Below are positions 63,991 to 64,000 of a stretch of 64,000 nt of DNA, in pieces. Within the stretch, counting starts at the first letter, position 1. Every line of letters starts with the position of its first letter. This DNA is from Micrasema longulum (lineage: Eukaryota; Arthropoda; Insecta; Trichoptera; Brachycentridae), in NCBI GenBank assembly GCA_022494885.1, contig JAGVSM010003803.1, forward strand, positions 115,461 through 179,460, read 5' to 3'. Below the pieces are notes generated by a model, which ran no database searches, was not told the origin of the DNA, and was given only the letters and a program-made list of their open reading frames with translations. Both the position numbers and the translations under genes were made by a program.

Positions 63991-64000
63991 GGGCGTTTAC

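Noticed and set aside
46278..64000. 5' UTR exon and promoter of the allatotropin gene
   Set aside because: Must exist upstream because the first coding exon starts with an acceptor, but a noncoding exon cannot be told apart from background donors here.

Overview
This is a strongly AT-rich, repeat-crowded stretch of an arthropod nuclear genome, almost certainly insect. The evidence is two spliced host genes with clear insect homologues, many 5'-truncated LINEs with A-rich tails, mariner, hAT-like and other inverted-repeat elements, Penelope-like sequence, and at least four tRNA-headed SINE families. There is no bacterial gene organisation, CRISPR array or operon. The allatotropin-type peptide read from the sequence has the EMMTARGF core known from holometabolous insects (for example Manduca), not the LSTARGF core of locusts and some bugs. 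That points to Holometabola; the order cannot be fixed from this window.

Two host genes were reconstructed by joining splice sites, both on the minus strand. Gene 1 (19732 down to 10600) encodes an 85-residue secreted protein with one chitin-binding peritrophin-A (CBM14) domain in three exons. It has a TATA box, an initiator-like TCAGAT, and AATAAA 45 nt after the stop. Gene 2 (46277 down to about 32202) encodes a 139-residue allatotropin precursor in four coding exons: signal peptide, one amidated 13-residue peptide followed by GKR, and a conserved C-terminal tail with an EF-hand-like loop. Its 5' UTR exon and promoter were not found.

The rest is mobile DNA. 0-9 kb: hAT terminus, a Penelope GIY-YIG remnant, and an RTE-like LINE split by another LINE. 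9-20 kb (gene 1): a LINE inside a SINE, a mariner end, a SINE inside repeat R1, an intronic minisatellite, a three-layer nest (RTE / inverted-repeat element / LINE), a dimeric SINE, and an 805-bp hAT-like element with an 8-bp target duplication; a second copy lies in inverse orientation upstream of the promoter. 20-32 kb: SINEs, a mariner, and a nearly continuous LINE reverse transcriptase (26.3-27.9 kb). 32-46 kb (gene 2): introns holding L2-like LINEs, hammerhead-like motifs, R1 arrays and small inverted-repeat elements. 46-64 kb: nested LINE fragments, one with a 45-bp tandem repeat in its 3' UTR, and a LINE running off the right edge.

The commonest repeat, called R1 here, is an unclassified family of about 0.45 kb with around fourteen copies or pieces, often palindromic or tandem, and repeatedly hit by other insertions. 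I see no new multi-gene system. The most valuable content is the two previously unjoined host genes, the hammerhead-like pair in a Penelope-type terminal repeat, and the R1 family.
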